This document shows, piece by piece, positions 1-11,800 of a stretch of DNA of 64,000 nt. The number at the start of each line of letters is the position of its first letter. Within the stretch, counting starts at the first letter, position 1. Position numbers and translations under genes: made by a program. A model generated the notes under the pieces. The model worked only from the letters and a program-made list of their open reading frames with translations, had not been told where the DNA came from and made no database searches. Source of the stretch: Solen grandis (Eukaryota > Mollusca > Bivalvia > Adapedonta > Solenidae); NCBI GenBank assembly GCA_021229015.1, contig CM037788.1, forward strand, positions 39,332,024-39,396,023, in the 5' to 3' direction.

Positions 1-179
1 TTGTCTCATGACTTAGACCAAAAAATCTTCAGATGAAATACATGTACTGAATTCAAGACTTTTAAAGCAAGCAAAGAGCCAAATATCTCATCTAAGGTTT
101 AACAAGTACATGCACATTGTTAACATCTCATATATCATGTGAACTTCTCATGCTCCCTCTCCTTTAGCTCCACTGCTCC

Positions 180-450
180 ACGGGGGGCCTACGTGGCCAA
201 AAGGGTAAAGTCGCTGACTTTAACACTCACTCAGCCCCTCACTGCGTCGGTTTGAATCCCGGCAGGGTCATTTGGATTTTCATGTGAGGAAGCCTTCCAG
301 CTGGCTTGCAGTAGGTTGGTGGTTCTACCCGGCCTCCGTGCATTCGGGGTCTTCCTCCACCTGTAATTAGCTGGATGTTGCTATATAATTGAAATACTGT
401 TGCTATATAATTGAAATACTGTTGAAGCGATGCTAAACTCGAACTTGGCG
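180..450 (+). repeat. SINE family A copy (tRNA-like head)
   Basis: Contains a pol III B-box-like GGTTTGAATCCCGG and the family core CATGTGAGGAAGCCTTCCAG followed by CTGGCTTGC, then TTCCTCCACCTGTAATTAGC. The same blocks recur at 850-1110 and, reversed, at 60690-60860 and 40800-40960. Confidence 0.75.
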
Positions 451-849
451 GTCACAAATGACAGTGGGGACTTTGTCAATCCCAAATTTGTCCAAGACTT
501 CTCAAATCCATATTTGAGACTCCGACACCAGAAGTGAAAAAGTAATGTTTAAAATCTATGAATATCATAGTGACTATAATTGTTTTTCTTTCTATGTAAA
601 TGTAACAACTCATCCATTACCAAAGATGAATTTCACTATTTGAATTTTCATAGTCCCAAGTCTGTATCTAGAATACAGACCCTGAGATTTTCCTAATGAT
701 TGACTGCAATAATGTATACTCCCTCTATGCATTATGAATTTTATTGTTCATGATGCATTTTAATGACCCAATTAGACTAGAATATCAGACAAAAGATAGT
801 GATATGGGGGTATAAAATCTACCTGAACATTGGTCTAGCCCTGCACATC

Positions 850-1110
850 TTTTTGAGGATTAGTGTTTCTGGCCAGGAGGGTAAAGTCGCTGACTTTAAC
901 ATTCACTCAGCCCCTCACCTGATGATTTGGGTTTGAATCCCAGCAGAGTCGTATGGATTTTCATGTGAGGAAGCCTTCCAGCTGGCTTGCTGTAGGTCTG
1001 TGGTTCTACCCAGATGCCTCAGTGCATTTGGTGTCTTCCTCCACCTGTAATTAGCTGGACGTCGCTACATGACTGAAATATTGTTGCAGCGATGGTGAAC
1101 TAAAAAAATC
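850..1110 (+). repeat. SINE family A copy
   Basis: Shares with 180-450 the GTCGCTGACTTTAACA block, GGTTTGAATCCCAGC, the AAGCCTTCCAGCTGGCTTGC core and the TAATTAGCTGGACGTCGCTA tail. A more diverged copy follows at about 1480-1720. Confidence 0.75.
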
Positions 1111-1479
1111 ATCAATCATTAATTAACCTTGACCATAACATGGGAGTCTGTCCACCTACAGTCTCCAAACTTTACTTGTGTATGTACCTTGATGAGCTCT
1201 ACCTACAGTTGACCTTCAAATGACCTTGACCTCCATGGTCTAAGCCCTCCTGCGGGGGCAGAGCATTCATTCAAAAGTAGCACTTGTCTTTTCGTTGCAG
1301 TTAAATATCTTCATTTAATAGTAGATAGATACCATATGGGAAAAGTAAGATCAGGATCAATTTTCTGGTCTTAGGGTCAAGGTCAAGGTTACTGCTTTAA
1401 AAAAAAAGTTTTATTTGCCTAGAGTGATGCTTGAAAATCTGATTTTGCATAATTTGATGTGTTTCTTGTTTTCTTTGAG

Positions 1480-1720
1480 GAGCTCTGTTGCTAAGTGATT
1501 ATAGTCTCTGATTCAGCTATCACTGAGCTCTGATCCTCACTATTTTAGATTCAAGTCTCCAGCAGGGTCTTCCTTGTGTTTTTCAGGTGAGGTCAAGTCC
1601 TCATTGTCTTGCAATAGGTTGGTGGTTCGGTGCTCTTTAGGTCCTCCTCAACCTGTGATCATAAGCTCAGGATAGCACTTTATGGCTAAAAAAATGTAGC
1701 AGCGATGGTAAATTAAAAAA
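1480..1720 (+). repeat. Diverged SINE family A copy
   Basis: Weak but ordered similarity to the two preceding copies: a TTCAAGTCTCCAGCAGGGTC B-box region, GCAATAGGTTGGTGGTTC, TCCTCAACCTGTGATCA and AGCAGCGATGGTAAATTAAA. Confidence 0.5.
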
Positions 1721-2119
1721 ACAAAAAGAATTTCTGACACCTTTTTCTTTCAACTCGGATTTGGTATGTACAGGACACATGAATTATGTTACCCAGTACA
1801 CAAGACATAATATATATAGTTTAAATATCTAGGGTATAACATTCATGTGTGCAGTAAGCTGTACAGTGTCATTGTGCAGAACACTTTTGTGTTTCTCTCA
1901 GTATGCAGTGTCTGGTTACTGTACATGATCTGCTCTCAGTTGATTGGGCTTGCGAGGAACAAGTTGTTAAATTTAAATATTTATAACCATTACCTCTAAA
2001 AAATTGTGTACAAATTTGTGATTTGATGAATATAATAAATTTCCTGTAGTATATGAAACAGGGGATTTTTTTTTTTGCTGTTCATTTGTCATGGTACTGA
2101 TAATTCACTATAGGGAATG

Positions 2120-2215
2120 GAGGAAGGTGTGTAAGCAGACAGTAACTCAGTCAGTAGAGCTTTGCCCAGTAAGCGAATGGTCCCAGGTTTGAGTCATCAG
2201 AGGAGATTCAGAAAG
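2120..2215 (+). repeat. tRNA-derived SINE head
   Basis: AACTCAGTCAGTAGAGC resembles an A box and CAGGTTTGAGTCATC a B box, about 35 bp apart, as in tRNA-derived SINEs. The rest of the element is not recognised. Confidence 0.45.
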
Positions 2216-2394
2216 GAGGTGTCTGGTCAGGGTCTGTTCTGTTTGTAAGGGTGTGTAAATGTGTCTGTGTAAGGTGAAGGGTTAACACAGGACAGCAAGG
2301 CATCAATACACAGACATAAGTACATGCAGACACAGCAAGACAAACATGCACACATACATAATATATCCACATATGTATTTAGATGAACAGAGAG

Positions 2395-2416
2395 AAGAGA
2401 GAGAGAGAGAGAGAAC
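2395..2416. repeat. (GA)n microsatellite
   Basis: Uninterrupted run of GA dinucleotides flanked by other purine-rich sequence. Confidence 0.9.
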
Positions 2417-2839
2417 AGGCAGATACACACACACTCAGAGATACCACACAGAGAGAAAGAGTCAGGTGGGAAAAAACATTTTTGTAAGGATGTTTGTGTT
2501 TGAGAATATGGTTTTTACATGATAGACAGCTATTAAGATATACATCATTATATCAGATAACACTGTACTGCAGGTACCTGAGACATCTAGCTGAGAGCTG
2601 TTTACCTGGAAAATATCACTACACAGTTGATTGATATGAATTGATGCTTGTACATCTTTTTGCATATCTTTAGAAGAGTTTTAGTTGAAATGTCTTATAA
2701 AATACAAAATTATTTCTCTTGGGAGCATGGGGTCGTGGGCTTGATCCTCAGCTGCGAACTATCAAAGTCATTAAATATGGTGTTTGTAGCTTATTGCATG
2801 GCACTCAGAATATGAAAAAGGTTTATTGTATACTGGTTT

Positions 2840-3130
2840 TCCCAATGTCAGAGGGATGCCCTGGAATCAGGAGGTCGTGGGTTCAGTCCCCAGCCTCAGT
2901 ATTCCAAAGTCGTTGAAAATGGTCCTGGTAATTACCTCCCTTATTTGGCACAGCATATAAGGGTAGTTCCAGGACTGGTTTGCCATTAATCAGGATTATG
3001 TGACTGGGTGTGGTATCATGCTGCATGTCTATGGCGTAATACTACAGTGTAGGAGTAAGTAGACATGACAGATTAAAGTCTCCAAATAACTGAAATTCTG
3101 TCAGTGGAATGTAAAACCATCAAACAAATT
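2840..3130 (+). repeat. SINE family B copy
   Basis: B-box-like GTGGGTTCAGTCCCC, then AATGGTCCTGGTAATTACC, AGGGTAGTTCCAGGACTGG, TGGTATCATGC and TCTCCAAATAACTGAAATTC. The same ordered blocks occur at 13470-13735 and in reverse at 36310-36700, 40400-40690 and 54440-54720. Confidence 0.75.
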
Positions 3131-4580
3131 AACAAAATTGCTTCACTTGCTATTTAAATTCCAGTAAATTATATGAAGTTCTAACTGTTGAAAAACAAGA
3201 CAAATCACTCACTGCTTAAAAAAAAAGAAAAACTTGGCTAGAAAGACTAGGTAATGTGTTGAAAATCATAGTAAAAGGACAAAAACAGTGTTGGTAGTAG
3301 ATAAAAAGACTTAAACATAGGCCAATAGAATAGTTAGGAAATTTCATTGTGAAATATACATTAAAATTATATGTAAGTGCAGTAGATGTGGGTTAAAACA
3401 CATACTTAAAAGTTTTTGTTATTCTGGTTGCAACCGGATAGTTTTGTCATTGTAGTATGATCTTGAAATCTAAACAAGGGCATGCTTTATATAACTTCTG
3501 CCTTATGTAAACATGTCAAGGTTGTATAGCTACCATTTAAAGTACACATTATTGTACTGTTAGACTTTTCTAACTCTTCACTTTATATTTTGTTACACTT
3601 TGAACCATTCTAACAGCTCGCCCTCGTTTGTCAGGTATCATTTGTTGCATATTTAATAAAACTATAGAAATTTAAGAACTTTTTTTTCTGTTTTTCTGTC
3701 AAGTAAATCATAACACAACACATGTGTATCTTATTTGAATGTGCTTATCATTTATACAGGTAACAAGATATGAAAAACACAAAATGCATGTGCATCTCGA
3801 AATACATAGATAGACTGGTTTACAGTCAACTTTATTCACTAAAATATTTATCACCATATTAAATGACAGCAGACAAAATATGATAATAATGCAGCTTTAA
3901 ATGAAAAAATATTCAAAGAACGAAAGTGTAGAGTTAGAAAAGTCATTAAGTGTATATTCATCAAGCCATGAATTTGCACAAAAGGTGAAAAAAAAAAGTT
4001 GTTTGTTTCCACTAACATCTCCAAAAAAAATAGGGTTGATAGGTCAGCTAAACTTTTTTTTTTATTTTTAACTTTCCATTTTTACCTTATTTATTTTTTT
4101 AAGGAAGTGACGAAAAACAGCATTTTGCAACTGTTATAGCCTGAATGCTACCAAAAAAAGTTTAGGGTCAATACAAAAAATAGGGTCTGTCGGGTTAGAG
4201 GTCACTTTTTTTATTACGCCTAAATATAAGGGGTTTTGTAAGGGACTCCAGCAGTCAAAATAAAGTTAAATTGTTATAATTATACCATAACTGTCTAGTC
4301 CCATTAAATATTTATCTCCCTTAATTTTTTATATAAAATTTTGTTTGAGAATAGTATTAATAAGTACTATGAAAGGGATTGAGTTGGAACATCCAATAAC
4401 TAGGAAGAGTGTAGTGTCTGATAACAATAACTAATTGATTCTATTGTTGTATCATTTTCCATTGTGTTATTTCATAACAATTTTTCTCTAGAGCATTACA
4501 TGTACTTGAAATTTTTCAAGTGTATTGATTTGAAACTAAATTCAGACCAATGGTGATCATGAAAACAGCAGTGCTAAGAA
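3130..4580. other. AT-rich non-coding, no recognised feature
   Basis: No exon or clear repeat boundary is seen. Homopolymer A and T runs are frequent, and GGGTTGATAGGTCAGC and GGGTCTGTCGGGTTAGAGG at 4030-4200 suggest an unclassified repeat. Confidence 0.5.
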
Positions 4581-5412
4581 GCTAAGACCTGAGCACAGTT
4601 GCTCAGGATGAGCTATTAAGATCAATAAATGCCAGCCATTTGTCGACCGTCTGTCCATTGTCCACAATTAGTTTGTTAGCACTCTAGCATCATCCTTTCT
4701 TAAGCAATCATCTCCTAACGTAATGACAATCTTTATAGCCATAATCTCTCAACCAAGTTAAATTTTGGCTGTTATTGGCAAATTAGGTCAGAAGTTGTGG
4801 CCCATTTGATTAAAAAAAAAAAGAAAAGATTTTTGATTTCACTGTTTGCACTGTAGCCCTTCTTTTCTTAAGCAATCATCTTAAAGCTGTATGACAATGT
4901 TTATAGTTATAATCTCTCAGCTAAGTTCAGCTATGGCTGATATCAGCCAATTAGGTAAGGGGTTTTATGGCCCCTTTAATATTAAGAAATGCCAGATTTC
5001 ACTTACTTTGCGCTCTAGCATTTTCTTTTCTTAAGCAGTCTTTCCCAAACTGTATGACAATATTTATAATCCCAATACCTTAGCTAGGGATGTTAAACCC
5101 AATAAACAAAAGTACTTTAGCTAAGTTCAGTTATTGCTGATATCAGCCAATTAGGTCAGGAGTTATGACACTTTTGATATTAAGAAATGCCAGATTTCAC
5201 TTTGTTTCCACTCTAGCATCTTTATTTTTTAAGCAGTCATTTTGAAGTTAAATGACAATGTTTATGGCCACAGGTACTGTTTGGTTTATGGAATTGAAAT
5301 GATCTCATGGATTATATACTCAGGATATCTGTGCTATAATATACATACTTGTACATGCAATGAAGGCAATATTTCTCACGTGAGTCTCTTTAGCGCCATA
5401 TTGGCTCTCTTG
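4581..5412 (+). mobile_element. Hairpin-ended element (CTCTTG end), tandem ~165-190 bp core
   Basis: Near the start is GCTCAGGATGAGCTATTAAG; the end is TTAGCGCCATATTGGCTCTC TTG, a short imperfect hairpin then CTCTTG. Inside, a unit containing AAATGCCAGATTTCAC and CAATTAGGTCAGGAG repeats about three times. The same family occurs reversed at 41013-41960, and degenerate remnants at 5920-6330. Confidence 0.6.
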
Positions 5413-5524
5413 TTAATTGATTTCTCTGTGCTTATTTTTCAGATGAAATTTTGTACACTGCTAGTCTCTGACAAGTAGGTATGCAGAGGTTTGGAAATAA
5501 TTTCTTACAACTTAAATTAATTCT

Positions 5525-5665
5525 TCCCAGTTGTTCCGTGGTTGGACCAGTACTTTGTACCTATGAAGGTCATAAAAGATTCTGGTGCCCCCTCCCTGCC
5601 AGAGTTTGAACCCACATCCTTTAGATCCATAGACATGTACATTACCACTAGACCATGGTGCCTTC
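5525..5665 (-). repeat. SINE family C copy
   Basis: Blocks GGTTGGACCAGTACTT, GAGTTTGAACCCACA and TACCACTAGACCATGGTGCC recur at 8295-8430 and 36170-36305 and, inverted, at 10090-10180, 23890-24020 and 43740-43890. The reverse complement presents a B-box (GGGTTCAAA...) and an A-box-like stretch. Confidence 0.7.
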
Positions 5666-5710
5666 TATAAACAAGAAGGGGTGATACATCATTTGCTTCT
5701 GTCTTTGCAG

Positions 5711-5872
5711 TATATCTTCACGGATGAGGTCCACAACTACATCTTCAGGTCCATGGATTATGGAGCCTCCGTCCTTCCTGTGGCCGTCCCATTCCGGCCC
5801 AAGACCCTCCGGTTACACACCAGCAACTTTCAGCTGATCATGGGTATGGATAATGAAGATCCAGAGAAAAAG
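5711..5872 (+). CDS. SORL1: SORL1 exon A, VPS10 blade
   Basis: The acceptor is ctttgcag and the donor ag|gtgatc; 162 nt, phase 0 at both ends. It encodes 54 residues beginning YIFTDEVHNYIF and continuing MDYGASVLPVAVPFRPKTL, which match the VPS10 stretch of vertebrate SORL1 (YIFADAY..., IPFRAADL...). This is the first exon recognisable in the window, so earlier exons (signal peptide, propeptide, first blades) must be upstream. Confidence 0.9.
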
Positions 5873-8800
5873 GTGATCATTCCTGAAAGAAAGAGGTCCA
5901 TTTGTATTAACTGAAGTTTAAAGTTCAGCCATTATCACATTTCTTGATCAATCTTGATCAATCTTGAAGACTTAGATAATGGCCTCAATATTTTCACTAT
6001 GCAAAGTTATGGCTGATGTTGATGTTTTTTTAGGTTATGAGTTGGCTCTTGAAATATAAAAAAAAATGTCAGATTTCACATTTTTTGCCCTTTACATGTG
6101 TATTTGTTAAACAACCTTGATCTAAGTTTGTGACCATGTTTATGATAATAATGCCTTGGCCAAGTCTGATATTGGCGTAGGAAAGTTTTGTCAAAGTTGA
6201 TCATTCTTTGAAATAATTGTCCATGTATCTGAGGTGAGCTAAATATGACCTTTAAACTTGACCACTCAGGCCCTTTATTCAGCTTATAGGTAATGAGCTT
6301 TATGGCCATATTTTGGAGTGGAATTATGCCATTTGTCTTGATTTTGAGGAAAGAGAAATACTGGATTAAATAACAAATACATGAATTCAAAAAATATTTA
6401 TAGCAGAAGATGCTAATGACCTACTTCTGATTAGAAAGGAGAAAAGGCTTCCAATATTGTATTTACTGGTTTTCTTTTTTCTTAAAACAACATTTTAGTT
6501 GAAACTTTTGTCCTCTTTTTAGCTCACATGAGCACAACGTGCTCAAGGTGAGCTTTTCTGATCGCCTTTTGTCCGGCGTCCGTCGTCCGTGCGTCCGTGC
6601 GTGCGTCCGTGCGTGCGTGCGTCCGGCGTCAACAATTGCTTCAAACAACATCTCCTCCTAAACGGCTTGGCCAATTTGAAAAATATTTTGCAGGAATGTT
6701 CCTTGGATGAAGCTCTACTAAAGTTATATAAATGGTTCTGGTCCATCGCATAATTAGGTCACAGGAGCTAAAAATAGATTTTAAAAATGAAAATTTAAAA
6801 AATCTTCTTCTCTGAAACCACAAGGCCTAGCCTTTTGATTTTTGGTATGTAGCATGATCTTATGACTGTATACCAGGATTGTACAAATTATGACCCTGGG
6901 GTCAAAATTGGCCCCGCCCCAGGGGTCACTTGATTTCACATAGGCTAATATAGGAAAAACTTGAAAAAATCTTCTTCTCCGAAACCACAAGGCCTAGCCT
7001 TTTGATTTTTGGTATGTAGCATCATCTTATGGGCCACTACCAAGATTGTACAAATCATAGCCCTATGGTGATAAATGACCCCGCACCAGGGGTCACTTGT
7101 TTTACATAGAGTTATATAGAAAAATCTTAAAAAATCTTCTTCTATGAATCCATAAGGCCTAGAGCTTAGATATTTGGTATGTAGCATCATCTTATGGGCC
7201 ACTACAAGATTGTACAAATCATAGCCCTATGGTGATAAATGACCCCGCACCAGGGGTCACTTGTTTTACATAGAGTTATATAGGAAAATCTTAAAAAATC
7301 TTCTTCCATGAATGCATAAGGCCTAGAGCTTAGATATTTGGTATGAAGCATCATCTTATGGGCCACTACCAAGATTGTACAAATCATAGCCCTATGGTGA
7401 TAAATGACCCCGCACCAGGGGTCACTTGTTTTACATAGAGTTATATAGGAAAATCTTAAAAAATCTTCTTCCATGAATGCATAAGGCCTAGAGCTTAGAT
7501 ATTTGGTATGAAGCATCATCTTATGGGCCACTACCAAGATTGTACAAATCATAGCCCTATGGTGATAAATGACCCCCCACCAGGGGTCACTTGTTTTACA
7601 CAGAGTTATATAGGAAAATCTTAAAAAATCTTCTTCTATGAATCCATAAGGCCTAGAGCTTAGATATTTGGTATGTAGCATCATCTTATGGGCCACTACC
7701 AAGATTGTACAAATCATAGCCCTATGGTGATAAATGACCCCCCACCAGGGGTCACTTGTTTTACATACAGTTAAATAGGAAAATCTTAAAAAATCTTCTT
7801 CTATGAATCAATAAGGCCTAGAGCTAAGATTTTTGGTATGTAGTAGCATCTAATGGTTCATTACAAAGATTTTCAAAGTCTTGGCCCTACGGTGATAAAT
7901 GACCCTGCGCCCAAGTCTTCTCTGAAACCATATGGCCCATTGCTTAGATATTTGGTGTGTAGTATTGTCAGGGGTAAAATGTTTTAGATTAAGTTATATC
8001 AGAATCCTTGTCTGTTTAAAAACCTTGACATCAGTTGAAGCAATGGTACTCAGGTGAGCGATTCAGGGCCATCATGGCCCTCTTGTTTTTATTCATTAAT
8101 GAATACAATAGCCGTCTGAGAAAAAGAACTGTAATCAGTCTTTATTGAGTCTGTATTTATTCTGGACCAGTATAAAAATTGTTTTGAAGGAATACCTTCA
8201 AATGCTTCAGTAGATTGAATTTAAAGCATAAGACACCTTAGTTTAAATTCATCAGTATTTATTTTACGTTGATTGGAAAACAAGTTTGTACAACTAATCC
8301 CTCTTAACAGTTCCTGGGTTGGACCAGTACTTTACACCTGGGAAAGTCATGAAAAACCATTGCCCTTAGCAGGGTTTGAACCCACAGCCTCTGGATCTGC
8401 AATGGGATATAGGCCATGGCACCATTAACAAAGGATTGCATTAAGGGTTTCTTATTGTCCCCAACACAAAATTGAAGGGATATGTAGTTTTACCCCTGTA
8501 TGTCATGTCATTTTGAAAAATTGAGGTATTAATTTAATAAGAATAAAAGTGTATGCATTTCTCTTACTTTCTCCCATTTTTAAGTTGTTAAAAATATACT
8601 GCACGTAAGGGCATTTTACCACTAACATCTTGTATTATCCTGTAGTATACATTTACAATGAGATTTTATTAGACTTCGTTTCTTTTCAGCTGTTTTTGTC
8701 AAATGACTTTGGAGAGACTTGGAGGGAAATACAAAGGGGTGTTAAATCATTCTACTGGTAATGTTACAAACTGTTTCACTTTCTTTCGATACTCCATATT

Positions 8801-11800
8801 TTAATACACTGCATAGTCATTAATATTTACGGGGGACTGAAATTTGTGTATTTCTGGGATGGTTTCATCATTGAATATTAATCCCTGCAATAATTACAAC
8901 CCTGCAAACAGGGATGTTTGTCTATATGTCTGCGGCAAAAGGTGGGATGTCTGTCTGTCTGTGGCAAAAAATCAAAACCTGTTGAGTTCACTGTTTTACA
9001 GCTTTTATTCTATAAAAAAGCCATGTGGCGGATGTATTCATCACCTTCAGTGATAGTTCTGGTTGTTCATGTAGAAAACCTCTAATTTCCTAAAATCTGA
9101 ATCGACAAAAAAGTACTTTAGTGCATAATTCACTAAATTAATTGTCAACAAAATAATAATGATGCTCTTTTCTTTTTCTGGATTAACTTAAATGTAGGTG
9201 CCTGTATTTGATGATGGTGCCTTTTGTTATACCAGGAAAATTAATATTTAAGTTACTGCAGTTGCTGATGGTAGCTTTGATTATAAAAGGGTTGATAAAA
9301 AATTAGGAGGATGATACCTTTTGTTTTTTTTCAACATATTCCTTTAGATTTTCATAGATCTATTACTATTTCTACTATGTATAAATTTCTACAGGGATGA
9401 TGGGAGATCAAGTAACATGAGTACCAACTGTATCTACATCCTGCGCATCACCTCTGATGACATGGGTAACATCATACGCAGCTGTGATTTCTTCTCTTCA
9501 GAAGTGACCTTGCTGTCATATGTCCATGACTTTGAACTTATGGGACCGTACATGTTTGCCTCAAGGAAGATGGTAAACCTCAGCCCCAATATATTTATTG
9601 TTTTAATTTACTAAATTACTATATCTCCCACCACTATCCAATTCTCATGGGGTGGGGGTGGGGGGTTAAACATAATAATTTTGGCTTTGCTTTGTATCCA
9701 TCTGTTTTTGTTTCTGTATACTAAGGATTTCTTGGACTTAATCTGTAAAACCCCTTGTTGAACCCAAGATACAGAAGAACAGATAATCACTTCTAGTCAG
9801 TAGAGCATTACTCTGCACTTCAGAGTACATGTATCCACTAATAAAACATTGTATTTTATTGTTTCAATGTTATTAGTCTGTGCTAAAAAAAAACGTAGTT
9901 ACATGATACCTGTTCCATGAAACCTAACCTACGTAAACTAACCCACATAAATTAATCAACTTTTTTCCAAGGTGAAGCTAGAAATGGCCATGATAATTTA
10001 TCAAGTCCTGCATGCACTATTTAAATTAAACAAGGGCACTGTGGACCTTTGGTCACATATATAACTGGATCTAAGGTTTTGATTTCCAAATCCTGTTTAT
10101 GCTAGGATTTTAATGGCTCTCTTGGGTTCCAAGTACTGGTCCAGTCCAGGAACTGTTGAGAAGGATTAGTATAAATCATAAGAAATTGGTTGCCAATAGA
10201 TGTGAATACAACATCATTAAATAAAGATGCTAAAGAAATTAAGATTTTTTGGATAAGATAGCTAGCAATGATTATACTATATAATTAAATTGTATATTCA
10301 TGCTTTTTAATTCCAGCAACTGTTGGGCGGCACTGGGTTTGCCCACCAGATTTTCATCTCATACTATCGCCAGCAGTTTCAGATGGCTTTGTTTCCACAC
10401 GATTTAACTCACCTGGTTTGTTTTACTATGATATTTTGTTTTGTTTCTACATTTTGACTTAAAATATTGTCATATTCGGTTCATTACAAATACATTCTGA
10501 TCAGATTTATTCTAAATATGTAAGAGAATAAAGCGTATATATTTTTACTAGGTCCATCACTTTATTTTATAGCAATATTTTTATATGAACTTTATCATGG
10601 AAATCTAAGCTACCCAGTAAACTTATGGAAAATTTTGTAATCATTTGAATTTTACATTCATACTCTAGATATGAAATTTGGATTGTTTTGGTGGAATAGA
10701 TTGAAAAAAAAAATGAATCATATATCTGAATAAATTTGTAATGTTTTTTGCATGTTTTTCCTTCCAGTGTATTGAAAGCCATTAATTGGAAAAAAGGTTG
10801 TGGATATATTGATACTCTTTAATGACAGCTGTGCCAATATGATAAATCCATAATGAATTCCATTCCCAGGATTACTATATAGCAGATGTGAGCGAGGATC
10901 AAATATTTGTGTGCGTGAACCATGACACCAAATCCTCGCATATGTTCATCTCCAAGGTGAACAGCACGGAGTTCCTGCTCTCGTTGGAGAACATTCTCTA
11001 CATTAACCCTAATGACACGACAAGCAAGGCTTGGATAAGGTTGGAATCTTTCTGAGAAATTCTATCTGTCATTCATTGATTTTGTAACTGATTGCAAGTA
11101 GTCTAAGCGATTGGCCGTTAACTTGGAGGGTATGGGGTTCATTCCCATCTTCAACATACCTTTTCTTACTTGGGTCAAAAAAGAAAAAAAAATCCGATGA
11201 AGGTATACAGGAGAAACATTATTTCATTAAAGTCTAAATTGAAAAAAAAATGACTGCTTTTGTTGACCTTTTCAATCTTATTTGGTTTCATCATATTAAG
11301 GTTGTTTCAAAATTGGTTTTCTCAGTGTCAGAATTATGTGACTGGTCTTGGTATAAAGTGACTTGACTTGTTAACACAAGTCACTTTATATCACAACTCA
11401 GTCACATTATTATGATACCAAGTATGGTCACTTAGTTTTTGTACCATTTCAGTCAAGCTTTAACCCTTTCCCTCATAGAGGAAACCATGAAAAGACCTAT
11501 GCGAACAGCATAAAACCAGATCAGCCTGCGAGTAACTCGCAGGCTGATCAGGTTTTATGCTGTTCGCTGCTCCTCAGTGGTCTGGAAATGAGGATTTTGT
11601 AATTAAATTTGGTAAGGTTTAACTGTGGCTTTCTGCAGATCAGGCTTTATGTGGTACCTACTGAGTGCGTCAAAATGAGTATATATGAGGGAAAGGGTTA
11701 AATCACTTCAAATTTCAACAAAAAATCCTGATCTCAAGCTTGCTTACTTCCAATTATTGACTTCCTGGGGTTCAACAACTAAAGGATGCCATTCATCTGG

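Noticed and set aside
6945..7717. Minus-strand open frames of repeated ~55-residue units
   Set aside because: They cover the ~164-bp tandem core of a non-coding element; periodic openness only.
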